NCBI GenBank assembly: GCA_937877465.1
Contig: CALFIT010000061.1
Span: forward strand, 1-28,442
Length of the DNA: 28,442 bases
Direction of reading: 5' to 3'
From: an uncultured Bacteroidales bacterium
GTDB lineage: Bacteria > Bacteroidota > Bacteroidia > Bacteroidales > F082
Positions 14,724 through 23,413 of the stretch are shown piece after piece. Both the position numbers and the translations under genes were made by a program. How positions within the stretch are numbered: the stretch's first letter is position 1; each line of letters starts with the position of its first letter. The notes under the pieces were generated by a model. It was not told where the DNA came from and did not search any database. It saw nothing but the letters and a program-made list of their open reading frames with translations.

Positions 14724-16176
14724 TAACGTATTCTTGCTTTATTTCATGCCGATATTCTTCCTCGTCTATTTCCTGACGCCGAAGAAAGTCCGCAACTATG
14801 TCCTCCTGTTCGCCTCGTTGCTGTTCTACGCTTGGGGCGCGCCCGACTTCATCCTGCAACTTGTCGGCTCAACGGTGGCCAACTTCTTCTTGGTCAAGTG
14901 GATGTGCAAGACGGAGAAGCCCGGACTGAGGAAGCTGCTTTGCGCCCTGTCCATCGTCATTCCCATCGGCTTGCTGCTGTTCTACAAATACGGCAACTTC
15001 ACGATGGAGAACCTCAACCTCCTCGTCGGCCTGACGGGACACGCGCCGCTCACTTGGAAGCGCATCCTGCTGCCCATCGGCATCTCGTTCTTCTCGTTCC
15101 AGAGCGTCACCTACACCTTGGACACCTATCGCGGCGTGAACAAGCCGATGGAGAAACTGACGGATTTCGTGCTGTATATCACCATGTTCCCGCAACTGAT
15201 TGCCGGTCCCATCATCCGCTATTGCGACGTGGCCGACCAGATCCGCAGCCGCGAGTCGACCATGGACGACCGCCTGCAAGGGTTCTACCGCTTCGTCATC
15301 GGCCTGTGCAAGAAAATCCTCATCGCCGACGTCATCGGTGCGCAGGTTGACGCCATCCTCGGCCCGTCCAACTACTCGCTGCTCGACGCAGGCCAGATGG
15401 CCGACATCTTCAACCGCATCGGCAGCCTCGACAGCACCACGGCCTGGGTGGTCTCCTTGGCCTACACCTTCCAGATCTATTTCGACTTTGCGGGCTACAG
15501 CGACATGGCCATCGGCTTGGGCCGCATGATGGGCTTCCGCTTCCCCGAAAACTTCGACAACCCCTACACCTCGCGCAGCATCACCGAGTTTTGGCGCCGC
15601 TGGCACATGACCTTGGGCGCGTTCATCATGAACTACCTCTACATCCCGCTCGGCGGCAACCGCAAGGGCAAAGGCCGGATGTACTTCAACCTGTGGGTCT
15701 GCTTCCTGCTGTCGGGCCTGTGGCACGGCGCAAGCTGGAACTTCGTCGTTTGGGGCGCGTTGCACGGCCTCTTCATCTGCTTAGACAAGCTCTTCCTCGG
15801 CAAGGTGATGAAGAAAATCGGCAAGGTGCCGAGCGTCGTCCTCACCTTCCTCTTGGTGAACGTCATCTGGGTGTTCTTCCGCGTCGAGAACCTCGAATTG
15901 GCCTGGCTCTTCATCAAGCGCATGTTCGCCTTCGAGTTCGCATGGACGCCTTTCAGCGCCAACCTGCAACTCTACATCACCATGATCGTGGCCGCCTTCT
16001 TCTCGTTCTTCACGCTCACCAAGATTGGGCAGCGGGTGCAAGAAAAGGTCTACTTCACCGAATACACCAACGGCCAGCACATCGCCGTGTGGATCGTGGC
16101 CGCCTTCGCCTTCGTGTTTTGCGTGGCCGCCCTCAACGCCTCAAGTTTCAGTCCGTTCATCTATTTCAGGTTCTAA
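14710..16176 (+). CDS. AlgI-like MBOAT O-acyltransferase 1
   Basis: 488-residue polytopic inner-membrane protein of the MBOAT family, like AlgI, PatA and DltB, which passes acyl groups from a cytoplasmic donor across the membrane. The MBOAT hallmark residues are present: His299 in FWRRWH and the invariant His339 in SGLWHGASWNF; FAGYSDMAIGLGRMMGF (about 260-276) is the typical AlgI block. Roughly ten hydrophobic segments span the protein, from the first helix (VFLLYFMPIFFLVYF) to the last before the FSPFIYFRF end. The start overlaps algX-like gene 1 and the next gene begins 3 nt after its stop. It should work with one or more of the SGNH proteins beside it. The second MBOAT copy of the operon (19504-20973) is collinear and shares a 98-nt stretch of identical DNA. 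Confidence 0.93.
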   Translation: MVFSSNVFLLYFMPIFFLVYFLTPKKVRNYVLLFASLLFYAWGAPDFILQLVGSTVANFFLVKWMCKTEKPGLRKLLCALSIVIPIGLLLFYKYGNFTMENLNLLVGLTGHAPLTWKRILLPIGISFFSFQSVTYTLDTYRGVNKPMEKLTDFVLYITMFPQLIAGPIIRYCDVADQIRSRESTMDDRLQGFYRFVIGLCKKILIADVIGAQVDAILGPSNYSLLDAGQMADIFNRIGSLDSTTAWVVSLAYTFQIYFDFAGYSDMAIGLGRMMGFRFPENFDNPYTSRSITEFWRRWHMTLGAFIMNYLYIPLGGNRKGKGRMYFNLWVCFLLSGLWHGASWNFVVWGALHGLFICLDKLFLGKVMKKIGKVPSVVLTFLLVNVIWVFFRVENLELAWLFIKRMFAFEFAWTPFSANLQLYITMIVAAFFSFFTLTKIGQRVQEKVYFTEYTNGQHIAVWIVAAFAFVFCVAALNASSFSPFIYFRF

Positions 16177-16179
16177 GCC

Positions 16180-17910
16180 ATGAAGAAACACAAGACCATA
16201 CCCACCCTCCTTTTCGTGCTGACGATGGTGCTGCTGTTTGCCTCGCTTGTGCAGAAGCAAACCCATCTTTGGTCGTTCAAGCCGCTGAACGGCGTGTTTG
16301 AGCCTTCGCCCGAGCCTGAGCTGACCTTCGAGACCTACAGCACGGGGCAATACCAGGCGCAGATGGAGCCTTTCCTCAAGGAGAACTTCGGCTTCCGCGA
16401 GCCGCTCATCCGTTTCTACAACCAGTTCCTCTACGACTTCTTCCGCAAGTCGTACAACAAGGACATCGTCGTCGGCAAGGACCACTGGCTCTATTTCATC
16501 CAACACGTCAACGAATACTACGGCACGGAGCTGTACCGTTGGTACGACTCGAACGAGGAAGCCCAAGCCACCTACGACCGCCAAGCCCGTCTGATGTGGA
16601 AACTGCGTGCCATCTTGAAAGAATACGACGTCGACCTGATGGTCTTCATGGCGCCGCAGAAAGGGTTCCTCTATCCCGAGCACCTGCCCTATCGCGAAAA
16701 AGACACGACCACCGTCAACGCAAGGGAATACTATGCCGAAAAGTTCGACGAATACGGTTTCCCCTACATCGAGATGACGAAATGGTTCATGGACATGAAA
16801 GAGGCCGACACCCTGCCCTTCTCGCTGTTTCCGCAGACGGGGGCGCACTGGGACTTCTCGGCGGCCTTGGCCACCGACTCGCTGATGCGTTTCATGGGCG
16901 AGCTGAAAGGCATCAAGCTGCCGCAACTGCACTACGGACCGCTCCACGCCAGCAACGACATCACCCTGAAAGACGACCACGACATCGAGAACCTCGCCAA
17001 CCTCATGCGGCCCATCCCCCACAAAGACGACCGCCTCTTCGACGCCGAGGTCACCTTCAGCACCGACTCGACCACCACGCAGCCCTCGGCCCTCTTCATC
17101 GGCACCTCGTTCCTCATGCGGATGTATTATTTCGTGCCCTTCAGCGAGATCTTCCCCAACTCGCAATATTGGTACTACAACTCGACGGTCTACTACGGCA
17201 AGGACTACAAACGCATGACCCATGTGGCCGACCTCGACATGCTGCAACGCCTGCTCGACTCCGACTATGTGGTGTGGTTCTCGGAAGGCGACCAGATAGG
17301 CAAGATGAGTTTCGGCTTTGCCGAGCGGGCCTTGATGACATTGTGCGTCAGCGAAGACCGCGTAGCCGAAGTGCGCCGGCACCTCATCGACAGCCTGAGC
17401 CACGACCCTGCCACCATCGAGCGCTTGAAACTCGACGAAAACGACTCCCTCCTATCAACCAAGTTGGGCGGAATGGCCTACGAAATCCTTGGCAAACGGC
17501 CCGAGCGCTATCTTCCCGAATTGGCGGGCGACAGCATCCCGACGGCCCGAAACCCCCGAATCCCCGAAGCCTTGGTCATCCGCGACATCAAGAAAGACTC
17601 GGCCTGGATGATGAACCTGCAATGCCAAACCGTGATCCACAACACCACCTTGGAGCAAGTGCTGAAGATGGAAGCCCAAAACGTGCTGAACGACCGTCCC
17701 CTGATGCGCGACGAGCAGGATGTGGTTTCGCAGAAGACCTACATCGAGAGCCGCGTGAAGGCGATGATTGACGAAATACGCAGCAAGCCCGAGATGATGC
17801 AACAAATCGAGGAAAAGGCCAAAGCCAACGGCATGACCTTAGAGCAACAGATAGAGGCCGACGCCCGATGGATTGTCAACTATCAGATGAACAACCACAT
17901 TACGGATTGA
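16180..17910 (+). CDS. AlgX/AlgJ-like SGNH protein 2 (divergent catalytic site, doubled C-terminal module)
   Basis: 576 residues, the longest of the three paralogues. It has an N-terminal hydrophobic anchor (about 6-24), the shared block (LTFETY at 48-53, REPLIRFYNQFLYDFF), and SGNH-like motifs FIGTSF (Ser310; Thr instead of Asp before the Ser) and GAHW (His223), with Gly221 in place of the triad Asp. The extra length lies at the C-terminus, where the helical module occurs twice: once around TLEQVLKMEAQNVLN (about 485-500) and again as TLEQQIEADARWIVNYQ near the end. It starts 3 nt after the MBOAT 1 stop, so translation is probably coupled. Its probable role is in extracytoplasmic acyl transfer to a surface polymer. 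Because both the Asp and the GDS motif are altered, it may bind substrate rather than catalyse. Confidence 0.82.
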   Translation: MKKHKTIPTLLFVLTMVLLFASLVQKQTHLWSFKPLNGVFEPSPEPELTFETYSTGQYQAQMEPFLKENFGFREPLIRFYNQFLYDFFRKSYNKDIVVGKDHWLYFIQHVNEYYGTELYRWYDSNEEAQATYDRQARLMWKLRAILKEYDVDLMVFMAPQKGFLYPEHLPYREKDTTTVNAREYYAEKFDEYGFPYIEMTKWFMDMKEADTLPFSLFPQTGAHWDFSAALATDSLMRFMGELKGIKLPQLHYGPLHASNDITLKDDHDIENLANLMRPIPHKDDRLFDAEVTFSTDSTTTQPSALFIGTSFLMRMYYFVPFSEIFPNSQYWYYNSTVYYGKDYKRMTHVADLDMLQRLLDSDYVVWFSEGDQIGKMSFGFAERALMTLCVSEDRVAEVRRHLIDSLSHDPATIERLKLDENDSLLSTKLGGMAYEILGKRPERYLPELAGDSIPTARNPRIPEALVIRDIKKDSAWMMNLQCQTVIHNTTLEQVLKMEAQNVLNDRPLMRDEQDVVSQKTYIESRVKAMIDEIRSKPEMMQQIEEKAKANGMTLEQQIEADARWIVNYQMNNHITD

Positions 17911-17920
17911 ACGACGCCCG

Positions 17921-19495
17921 ATGAAAAAACCCAAGGTGAGATATGACATGGTGCTGTTTGGCCTACTGATGGCCTTCCTCTTCGTGCCCATCGCGCAGCA
18001 ACATACCGGTTTCGTCAGCGTGAAGCCCCTGAAAGGCGTCATCGAGCCAACCCCGAAGCCACGACTGACCTTCGACAGCTATCGCGACAACAGCTATCAG
18101 GCCCAAATCGAGAAATACGCCAGCGAGAACTTCGGGCTGCGCGAACCCGTCATCAGGGTCTACAACCAGTACCTTTGGTCGGCCTACAGGAAGACCTACT
18201 GCAACTTCATCGTGCCGGGCAAGAAAGGCTACCTTTATTATGCCTTGGCCGTCAACGAGCATTACGGCAACGAACTGCTGAAGCACTACAAGTCGAACGA
18301 GCAAGCCATGTCGGGAGCCGAGGCCGAGCTGCGCTATATGAACAAGTTGCGCCATGTGCTGAAAGGCTACGGCATCGAGTTTTTGGCCTTCATCGCGCCC
18401 GACAAGCCGGAGGTCTACCCCGAATACCTCCCCCGTCGCGACGCCGACACCACCACCGTCCACCTGACCGACTATTTCGCCCACCGCATGGAAGAGACGG
18501 GCTTCCCCTTCATCGACATGACCGGTTGGTTTGTCGGCATGAGAGACACCACCTCGTTCCCTCTCTTTCCCAAGACCGACTCGCACTGGCGCTATGCGGC
18601 GGTCTACGCCTACGACTCGCTGTTTCGCTTCATCAACGCCATGGACGGCGAGGCCAAGTTCCCCGCCCTCCACATCGGGCCGCCCATGGCCTACGAATCG
18701 GACGACTTGGAAGGCGACGAGGAAACGCTCAACCTCCTCTTTCGCATCCGTGGCGACAAGACGAAATACAAATCAGACATCACCGTCGTGCCCGACACCA
18801 CCCACCGCAAGCCCAAGGTGCTGTTTGTCGGCGACTCGTTCATCTGGAGCATGAACGACTTCCTGCCCACACGCCAGCTGATGGACGGCAAGGAAATCTG
18901 GTTCTACAACAACACCGCCTTCATGGGCTTCGACAACAAATCGATGAGCGTGAACGACATCGACCGCGTGAGCCACATCCTCGATGCCGACTATGTGGTG
19001 TTTTACTCGGCGGGACACCAATGGTGGGAGGCCACCTACGGCTTCACCAAAGACGCGCTGCTGCAACTCTGCGTCAGCGACAGCCTCTTTGAGGCCACCG
19101 TCGACGACTACACCATGCGCCAACGCGACGACTGCGACACCCTGACGGAAGAAACGCTGCGCGGCAACGTGCGCTGGATGCTGCTCCACAACCCCGAACT
19201 GATTCCCGGACTCGACGGCGACCAGATGCCCACCATCCGCAACACCGAGCGCATCGAGGCAGCCCTCGCCCGCAAAAACCAACCCGAGCCAAACCGCCCC
19301 GCCGTGACCGACACCGCAGCTTTCATCCGCGCCAAGAAGCAGGAAATCATGGAAACATGGCGCAACTACCCCAAGCAGATGGAACTGCTGAAGCAGAAAG
19401 CCAAGGAATGGAACATGCCCTTAGACAGCGTCATGGAGCGCGACGCGCAATGGGTCATCAACAAACAGATTGAAAACGGAGAATTGTTCAAATAG
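17921..19495 (+). CDS. AlgX/AlgJ-like SGNH protein 3 (canonical catalytic site)
   Basis: 524-residue paralogue with an N-terminal anchor (about 9-25), the common block (LTFDSY, REPVIRVYNQYLW), and, unlike the other two, the full set of AlgX-type catalytic residues: Asp220-Ser-His222 in TDSHW and Ser306 in FVGDSF. It is therefore the copy most likely to be an active O-acyltransferase or esterase acting on an extracytoplasmic glycan. The C-terminus ends with the shared helical module (PLDSVMERDAQWVINKQIENG). It follows gene 2 by 10 nt and precedes the second MBOAT gene by 8 nt, so pairing with MBOAT 2 is the simplest arrangement. The target polymer is unknown; no glycosyltransferases or polymerase genes lie in the window. 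Confidence 0.85.
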   Translation: MKKPKVRYDMVLFGLLMAFLFVPIAQQHTGFVSVKPLKGVIEPTPKPRLTFDSYRDNSYQAQIEKYASENFGLREPVIRVYNQYLWSAYRKTYCNFIVPGKKGYLYYALAVNEHYGNELLKHYKSNEQAMSGAEAELRYMNKLRHVLKGYGIEFLAFIAPDKPEVYPEYLPRRDADTTTVHLTDYFAHRMEETGFPFIDMTGWFVGMRDTTSFPLFPKTDSHWRYAAVYAYDSLFRFINAMDGEAKFPALHIGPPMAYESDDLEGDEETLNLLFRIRGDKTKYKSDITVVPDTTHRKPKVLFVGDSFIWSMNDFLPTRQLMDGKEIWFYNNTAFMGFDNKSMSVNDIDRVSHILDADYVVFYSAGHQWWEATYGFTKDALLQLCVSDSLFEATVDDYTMRQRDDCDTLTEETLRGNVRWMLLHNPELIPGLDGDQMPTIRNTERIEAALARKNQPEPNRPAVTDTAAFIRAKKQEIMETWRNYPKQMELLKQKAKEWNMPLDSVMERDAQWVINKQIENGELFK

Positions 19496-19503
19496 AAACG
19501 CCT

Positions 19504-20973
19504 ATGGTCTTCAGTAGCAACATATTCCTGCTCTATTTCATGCCGGTGTTCTTCTTGGTCTATTTCATCCTGCCCAAGAAAACGCGCAACTACTTCCTGC
19601 TGTTGGCCTCGTTGGTGTTCTACGCTTGGGGCGCACCCGAGTTCATCATCCACCTCATCGTCTCCGTCGTCGCCAACTTTTACTTGGTGCGCTGGATGGA
19701 CAAAGCCGAAAAACCAAGGCTGAAAAAGCTGCTCTGCGGCATCTCTATCGCCATCAGCATCGGGCTGCTGTTCTACTTCAAGTACGGCAACTTCACGATG
19801 CAGAACATCAACGCGGTGCGCAGCTGGTTCGATGCCGAACCCTTGCAATGGACCAAAATCCTGCTTCCTATTGGAATCTCGTTCTTCTCGTTCCAAAGCG
19901 TCACCTACACATTGGACACCTACCGCAAGGTGAACCAGCCGATGAAGCGGCTGAGCGACTACATGCTCTACATCGTCATGTTTCCGCAACTCATCGCCGG
20001 TCCCATCGTGCGCTACTGCGACATCGCCGACCAGATAAGAAACCGCGAGTCGCTTTACACTGACCGTTTGCACGGCTTCTACCGCTTTGTTCTTGGCTTG
20101 TGCAAAAAGGTGCTGATTGCCGACGTGATTGGCTTCCAAGTCGACCAAATCCTCGGCCCGTCGAACTACGACGTGCTGACTTCGGCCCAACTCGCCGACA
20201 TCGCCACGAAAATCGCCACCATCGACTCGACCACGGCTTGGATTGCCATCTTCGCCTTTACCTTCCAGATCTATTTCGACTTTGCGGGCTACAGCGACAT
20301 GGCCATCGGCTTGGGCCGCATGATGGGCTTCCGCTTCCCCGAAAACTTCGACAACCCGTATGTCTCGACCACCATTTCGGAGTTTTGGCGGCGTTGGCAC
20401 CAGACCTTCAGCGTGTTCATCAAGCACTACCTCTACTTCCCCTTGGGCGGCAGCCGCGTGAAGACCGAGGCCCGCAAATACTTCAACCTGTGGTTCTGCT
20501 TCTTGGTCAGCGGCCTGTGGCACGGCGCGGCGTGGAACTTCGTCGTCTACGGCGCCCTGCAAGGCATCTTCATCTGCGCCGACAAGCTGTTCCTGAAGAA
20601 GTTCAACGAGCGTTTGGGCAGGATCCCGAGCGTTGTCTTCACCTTCCTCATCATCGTGCTGACGCGCTGTTTCTTCCGCATCGAGCGCATCGACCTGTCG
20701 TGGCTCTTCATCAAACGGCTCTTCGCCTTCGACTTCACGCCGTTCCATTTCGGCGACAACCCGCATTTCTATGTGACCCTGCTCGTGGCGGCCTTCTTCT
20801 CGTTCTTCACCTTGTCGAAGTTCGGCCTGAAGGTGCAGGACAAGGTGTATTTCACCGAGTACGGCAAACGGCAACACATCATCGCCTTCATTGTCAGCAT
20901 CTTGGCCTTCGTCTTCTGCCTCGGTGCATTGAATGCGAGCGGCTTCAGTCCGTTCATCTACTTCAGGTTCTGA
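19504..20973 (+). CDS. AlgI-like MBOAT O-acyltransferase 2
   Basis: 489-residue MBOAT protein, collinear with MBOAT 1 over its whole length and beginning and ending almost identically (MVFSSN start, FSPFIYFRF end). The MBOAT residues His299 (FWRRWH) and His340 (SGLWHGAAWNF) are both present, so it should be active. It differs most in the cytoplasmic/periplasmic loops at about 100-115 and 225-240, which could reflect a different partner or acyl donor. It is the last gene of the operon and is followed 10 nt later by a bidirectional intrinsic terminator. The DNA segment 20260-20357 is identical to 15466-15563 in MBOAT 1, although flanking conserved blocks carry synonymous differences, pointing to recent gene conversion. 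Confidence 0.93.
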   Translation: MVFSSNIFLLYFMPVFFLVYFILPKKTRNYFLLLASLVFYAWGAPEFIIHLIVSVVANFYLVRWMDKAEKPRLKKLLCGISIAISIGLLFYFKYGNFTMQNINAVRSWFDAEPLQWTKILLPIGISFFSFQSVTYTLDTYRKVNQPMKRLSDYMLYIVMFPQLIAGPIVRYCDIADQIRNRESLYTDRLHGFYRFVLGLCKKVLIADVIGFQVDQILGPSNYDVLTSAQLADIATKIATIDSTTAWIAIFAFTFQIYFDFAGYSDMAIGLGRMMGFRFPENFDNPYVSTTISEFWRRWHQTFSVFIKHYLYFPLGGSRVKTEARKYFNLWFCFLVSGLWHGAAWNFVVYGALQGIFICADKLFLKKFNERLGRIPSVVFTFLIIVLTRCFFRIERIDLSWLFIKRLFAFDFTPFHFGDNPHFYVTLLVAAFFSFFTLSKFGLKVQDKVYFTEYGKRQHIIAFIVSILAFVFCLGALNASGFSPFIYFRF

Positions 20974-20983
20974 CACAGACACA

Positions 20984-21018
20984 AAAAAACGGCCAATCCA
21001 ACCGAGTGGCCGTTTTTT
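20984..21018. terminator. Bidirectional intrinsic terminator
   Basis: A 12-bp stem AAAAAACGGCCA (20984-20995) / TGGCCGTTTTTT (21007-21018) with an 11-nt loop. The T-run on each strand fits intrinsic termination in both directions, serving the acylation operon (plus) and the S46 peptidase (minus). Confidence 0.85.
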
Positions 21019-21025
21019 GTCAGGA

Positions 21026-21077
21026 GGCGACGTTTCCAACGTCGCCAATCATCCCTTCCCGACGTTGGAAACGTCGG
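21026..21077. repeat. Paired palindromic (REP-like) element
   Basis: Two hairpins: GGCGACGTT-tcc-AACGTCGCC at 21026-21046 and CCGACGTT-gga-AACGTCGG at 21059-21077. Their 17-bp cores are reverse complements of each other, so the whole element is also one large imperfect palindrome. It sits between two convergent genes, the usual place for repetitive extragenic palindromes. Confidence 0.75.
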
Positions 21078-21082
21078 CTCCT

Positions 21083-23296
21083 TTAGATCTTCTCCTCTTC
21101 CACGCGCAGCGGCTTGGGTTCGCCCTTGCGGATGTCGAGTTCGTCGATGATGTTGGTCGCGCCGGCGTACTTGTCGATGATGAAGAGCACATAGCGGATG
21201 TCGACATTGATGGTGCGTTGCAGACGAGGCTCAAAGTTGACGTCGCCGCTCATGGCTTCCCAGTTGCCGTCGAAAGCAAGGCCGAGCAGTTCGCCCTTGC
21301 CGTTCATGATGGGGCTGCCGGAGTTGCCGCCCGTGATGTCGTTGGTCGAGAGGAAGCACACGACGAGTTCGCCGCTGTCGTCGGCATACACGCCGAAGTC
21401 TCTCTTCTCGATGAGGCTGATGAGCTGTTTGGGCGCGTCAAACTCGTAGTCGCCGGGGACGTACTTCTCAAGGATGCCGTTGGCGGTGCACACATAGTCG
21501 TAATGCACGGCGTCGGCGGGCATGTAGTCCTGCACCGAGCCATAGCTCATGCGCATCGTCGAGTTGGCGTCGGGATAGAGGCTCTTCTCGGGCTGGGTGG
21601 CGGCGTAGTATTCGCGCAGGCCCTTCACGAAGACGTGGTCGTTCTCGCTCACGGTCTGCATGGCGGCGCGATAGTCGCCCATGTGGTTCATAATGACATC
21701 CATCATCGAGGTGTTCATGATGTAGGCGTAGTCCTTGCCGATCTTCTTCGGGTTGGGTTTCTCAATGAACGCCTTGATGCTTTCGGGCGTGGCGAAGATG
21801 GAGTTGGCATAGACGTCATCGGTGAAGGCGTCGATGTCGCCCTTGAACTTCTTGTCGATGATCGAGTAGATTTCGGGCAGTTCGTCGGCACTGAAGGCGT
21901 TCTTGTAGGTCTTCAGCATCTCGGCGAAGGTCTTCTTCTCGACTTGCGGGTCGGTCTCGGCGAAAAACTCGTCCACGTTCATCTGCTGGAGCATCATGAG
22001 GTTCATCTCCATGGCATCCTTGTCCTTGTCAAGATAGGCCTGATAATAAGAACCGAACTGTCCGGCGATGCCGGCGGCACCGATGTTGGCGATGAAGTTG
22101 GGATAATAGACAAACTTGGCCACTTCGCCGAGGTCGCCGTAAGCCTTCCTCAGGTTGGGCAGGGCGTTCTTGTATTCGGTCTTGCCGTTCTGGTTCACCC
22201 ACTTGGTGAAGTCGTGCTCCAAGGCCACCTTGGTCTCGCTCACCTTGTTCTTGCGGAGCATGGTGCATTGGCCGATGAAGTTCTTCCATGTGTTGGCCAA
22301 GCCAGCGTGGTTGTCGGAGTACATCAGGCGGATATGCTCGTCGGCCTTCATGTATTCTTCCATCACTTCGAGTTCCTTGCCGAAGATGTCGACAATCATG
22401 GGATAGAAGGTGTCGACGTTGTAGTCGATGCCGTAGCTCGACATGTAACGCTCGGTGCTGCCGGGGAAGCCCCAAATCATGGTGAAGTCGTCCTTCTGCA
22501 CACCGTCGAGGCTGATGGGCAGGTGGTGCTTGGGCGTCAGCGGCACGTTGTCCTTGCTGTAGGCGGCGGGGTTGCCGTCCTTGTCGGCATAGACGCGGAA
22601 GATGGAGAAGTCGCCGGTGTGACGGGGCCACATCCAGTTGTCGGTGTCGCCGCCGAACTTGCCGATGCTCTCGTTGGCCACGCCCACGAGACGCACGTCG
22701 GTGTAGACCTGATAGACAAACATGTAGTACTCGTTGCCTTCAAAGAAGCCCTTGATGACAGGGTTGTACTTGCCGCCTTCCGAGGCAGCGGTCTCCATCT
22801 CCTTGATTTTCTTGCGGATGGCGGCCTGACGGTCTTGATAGTCCATGTCGTCGGTCACCACGCCGAGGATGTCTTTCGTCACGTCTTCCATGCGGATGAG
22901 GAACGAGGCGGTCATGTCGGGAGCGGGCAGTTCCTCGCCGTAGTTCTTGGCCCAGAAGCCGTCGCGGAGGTAGTCGTACTGGTCGGAGCTGAGTTTTTGC
23001 ACGGCACTGTAGCCGCAGTGGTGGTTGGTGAACAGCAGGCCGTGTTCGCTCACGATCTCGCCGGTGCAGAAGAAGCCGCGCGGCATGGGGTCGCTGCCGA
23101 GGCCCACGATGGCGTCTTTCAAGCTGCTGTGGTTGATGCTGTAAAGCTCTTCAGGGGTCAGTTGCAGCCCCATCTTCTGCATGTCAACATAGTTCAGGCG
23201 CTCGACGAACATCGGGAGCCACATGCCTTCATCGGCATACACGCGACCCACCGAAACCATGAGGGCCAGCGCGATGATTCCTAATACTTTTTTCAT
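21083..23296 (-). CDS. dpp7: S46 family dipeptidyl-peptidase, DPP7-like
   Basis: 737-residue exopeptidase of family S46, which removes dipeptides from the N-terminus of peptides in the periplasm or at the cell surface. A signal peptide is clear (residues 1-21, cleavage after RVYA). The chymotrypsin-like triad is visible: His93 in TNHHCGY, Asp229 in RHTGDFS, and Ser659 in GGNSGSP. S46 members with Gly at the specificity position (FDGNWE here, Gly677) are DPP7-like and prefer hydrophobic or aliphatic P1 residues, whereas DPP11 has Arg there and prefers Asp/Glu; this copy is of the first kind. In asaccharolytic or protein-using Bacteroidales such enzymes feed peptide catabolism. It is monocistronic, with its own -7 box at 23360-23367 and a shared terminator downstream. 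Confidence 0.95.
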   Translation of the reverse strand: MKKVLGIIALALMVSVGRVYADEGMWLPMFVERLNYVDMQKMGLQLTPEELYSINHSSLKDAIVGLGSDPMPRGFFCTGEIVSEHGLLFTNHHCGYSAVQKLSSDQYDYLRDGFWAKNYGEELPAPDMTASFLIRMEDVTKDILGVVTDDMDYQDRQAAIRKKIKEMETAASEGGKYNPVIKGFFEGNEYYMFVYQVYTDVRLVGVANESIGKFGGDTDNWMWPRHTGDFSIFRVYADKDGNPAAYSKDNVPLTPKHHLPISLDGVQKDDFTMIWGFPGSTERYMSSYGIDYNVDTFYPMIVDIFGKELEVMEEYMKADEHIRLMYSDNHAGLANTWKNFIGQCTMLRKNKVSETKVALEHDFTKWVNQNGKTEYKNALPNLRKAYGDLGEVAKFVYYPNFIANIGAAGIAGQFGSYYQAYLDKDKDAMEMNLMMLQQMNVDEFFAETDPQVEKKTFAEMLKTYKNAFSADELPEIYSIIDKKFKGDIDAFTDDVYANSIFATPESIKAFIEKPNPKKIGKDYAYIMNTSMMDVIMNHMGDYRAAMQTVSENDHVFVKGLREYYAATQPEKSLYPDANSTMRMSYGSVQDYMPADAVHYDYVCTANGILEKYVPGDYEFDAPKQLISLIEKRDFGVYADDSGELVVCFLSTNDITGGNSGSPIMNGKGELLGLAFDGNWEAMSGDVNFEPRLQRTINVDIRYVLFIIDKYAGATNIIDELDIRKGEPKPLRVEEEKI

Positions 23297-23359
23297 TGAT
23301 TGATGATAAATTATTGTTACTTAATTTGTTATGAATACACTCGTATAAAATAGAGGTTG

Positions 23360-23367
23360 CAAAGATA
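23360..23367 (-). promoter_or_regulatory. Promoter -7 box for the S46 peptidase
   Basis: TATCTTTG on the minus strand, giving a 5' leader of about 55-60 nt before the ATG at 23296, longer than for other genes here. No clear -33 element. Confidence 0.55.
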
Positions 23368-23413
23368 AGGAAAAAATGATTATTTAAGGGAATGTACTTT
23401 GTATTTTTAAGGG

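Noticed and set aside
16141..17403. A 420-codon minus-strand frame opposite the second SGNH gene and the MBOAT 1 end
   Set aside because: Crosses two real genes and has no recognisable domain.
19366..21048. A 560-codon minus-strand frame opposite MBOAT 2
   Set aside because: Charged, repetitive translation opposite a clear membrane protein; also runs through the terminator and the palindromes.
20933..23284. A 783-codon open frame on the plus strand opposite the S46 peptidase
   Set aside because: It is the mirror frame of a GC-biased real gene; the translation is Val/His/Asp-rich without domains, whereas the minus strand encodes a complete S46 enzyme with signal peptide and triad.
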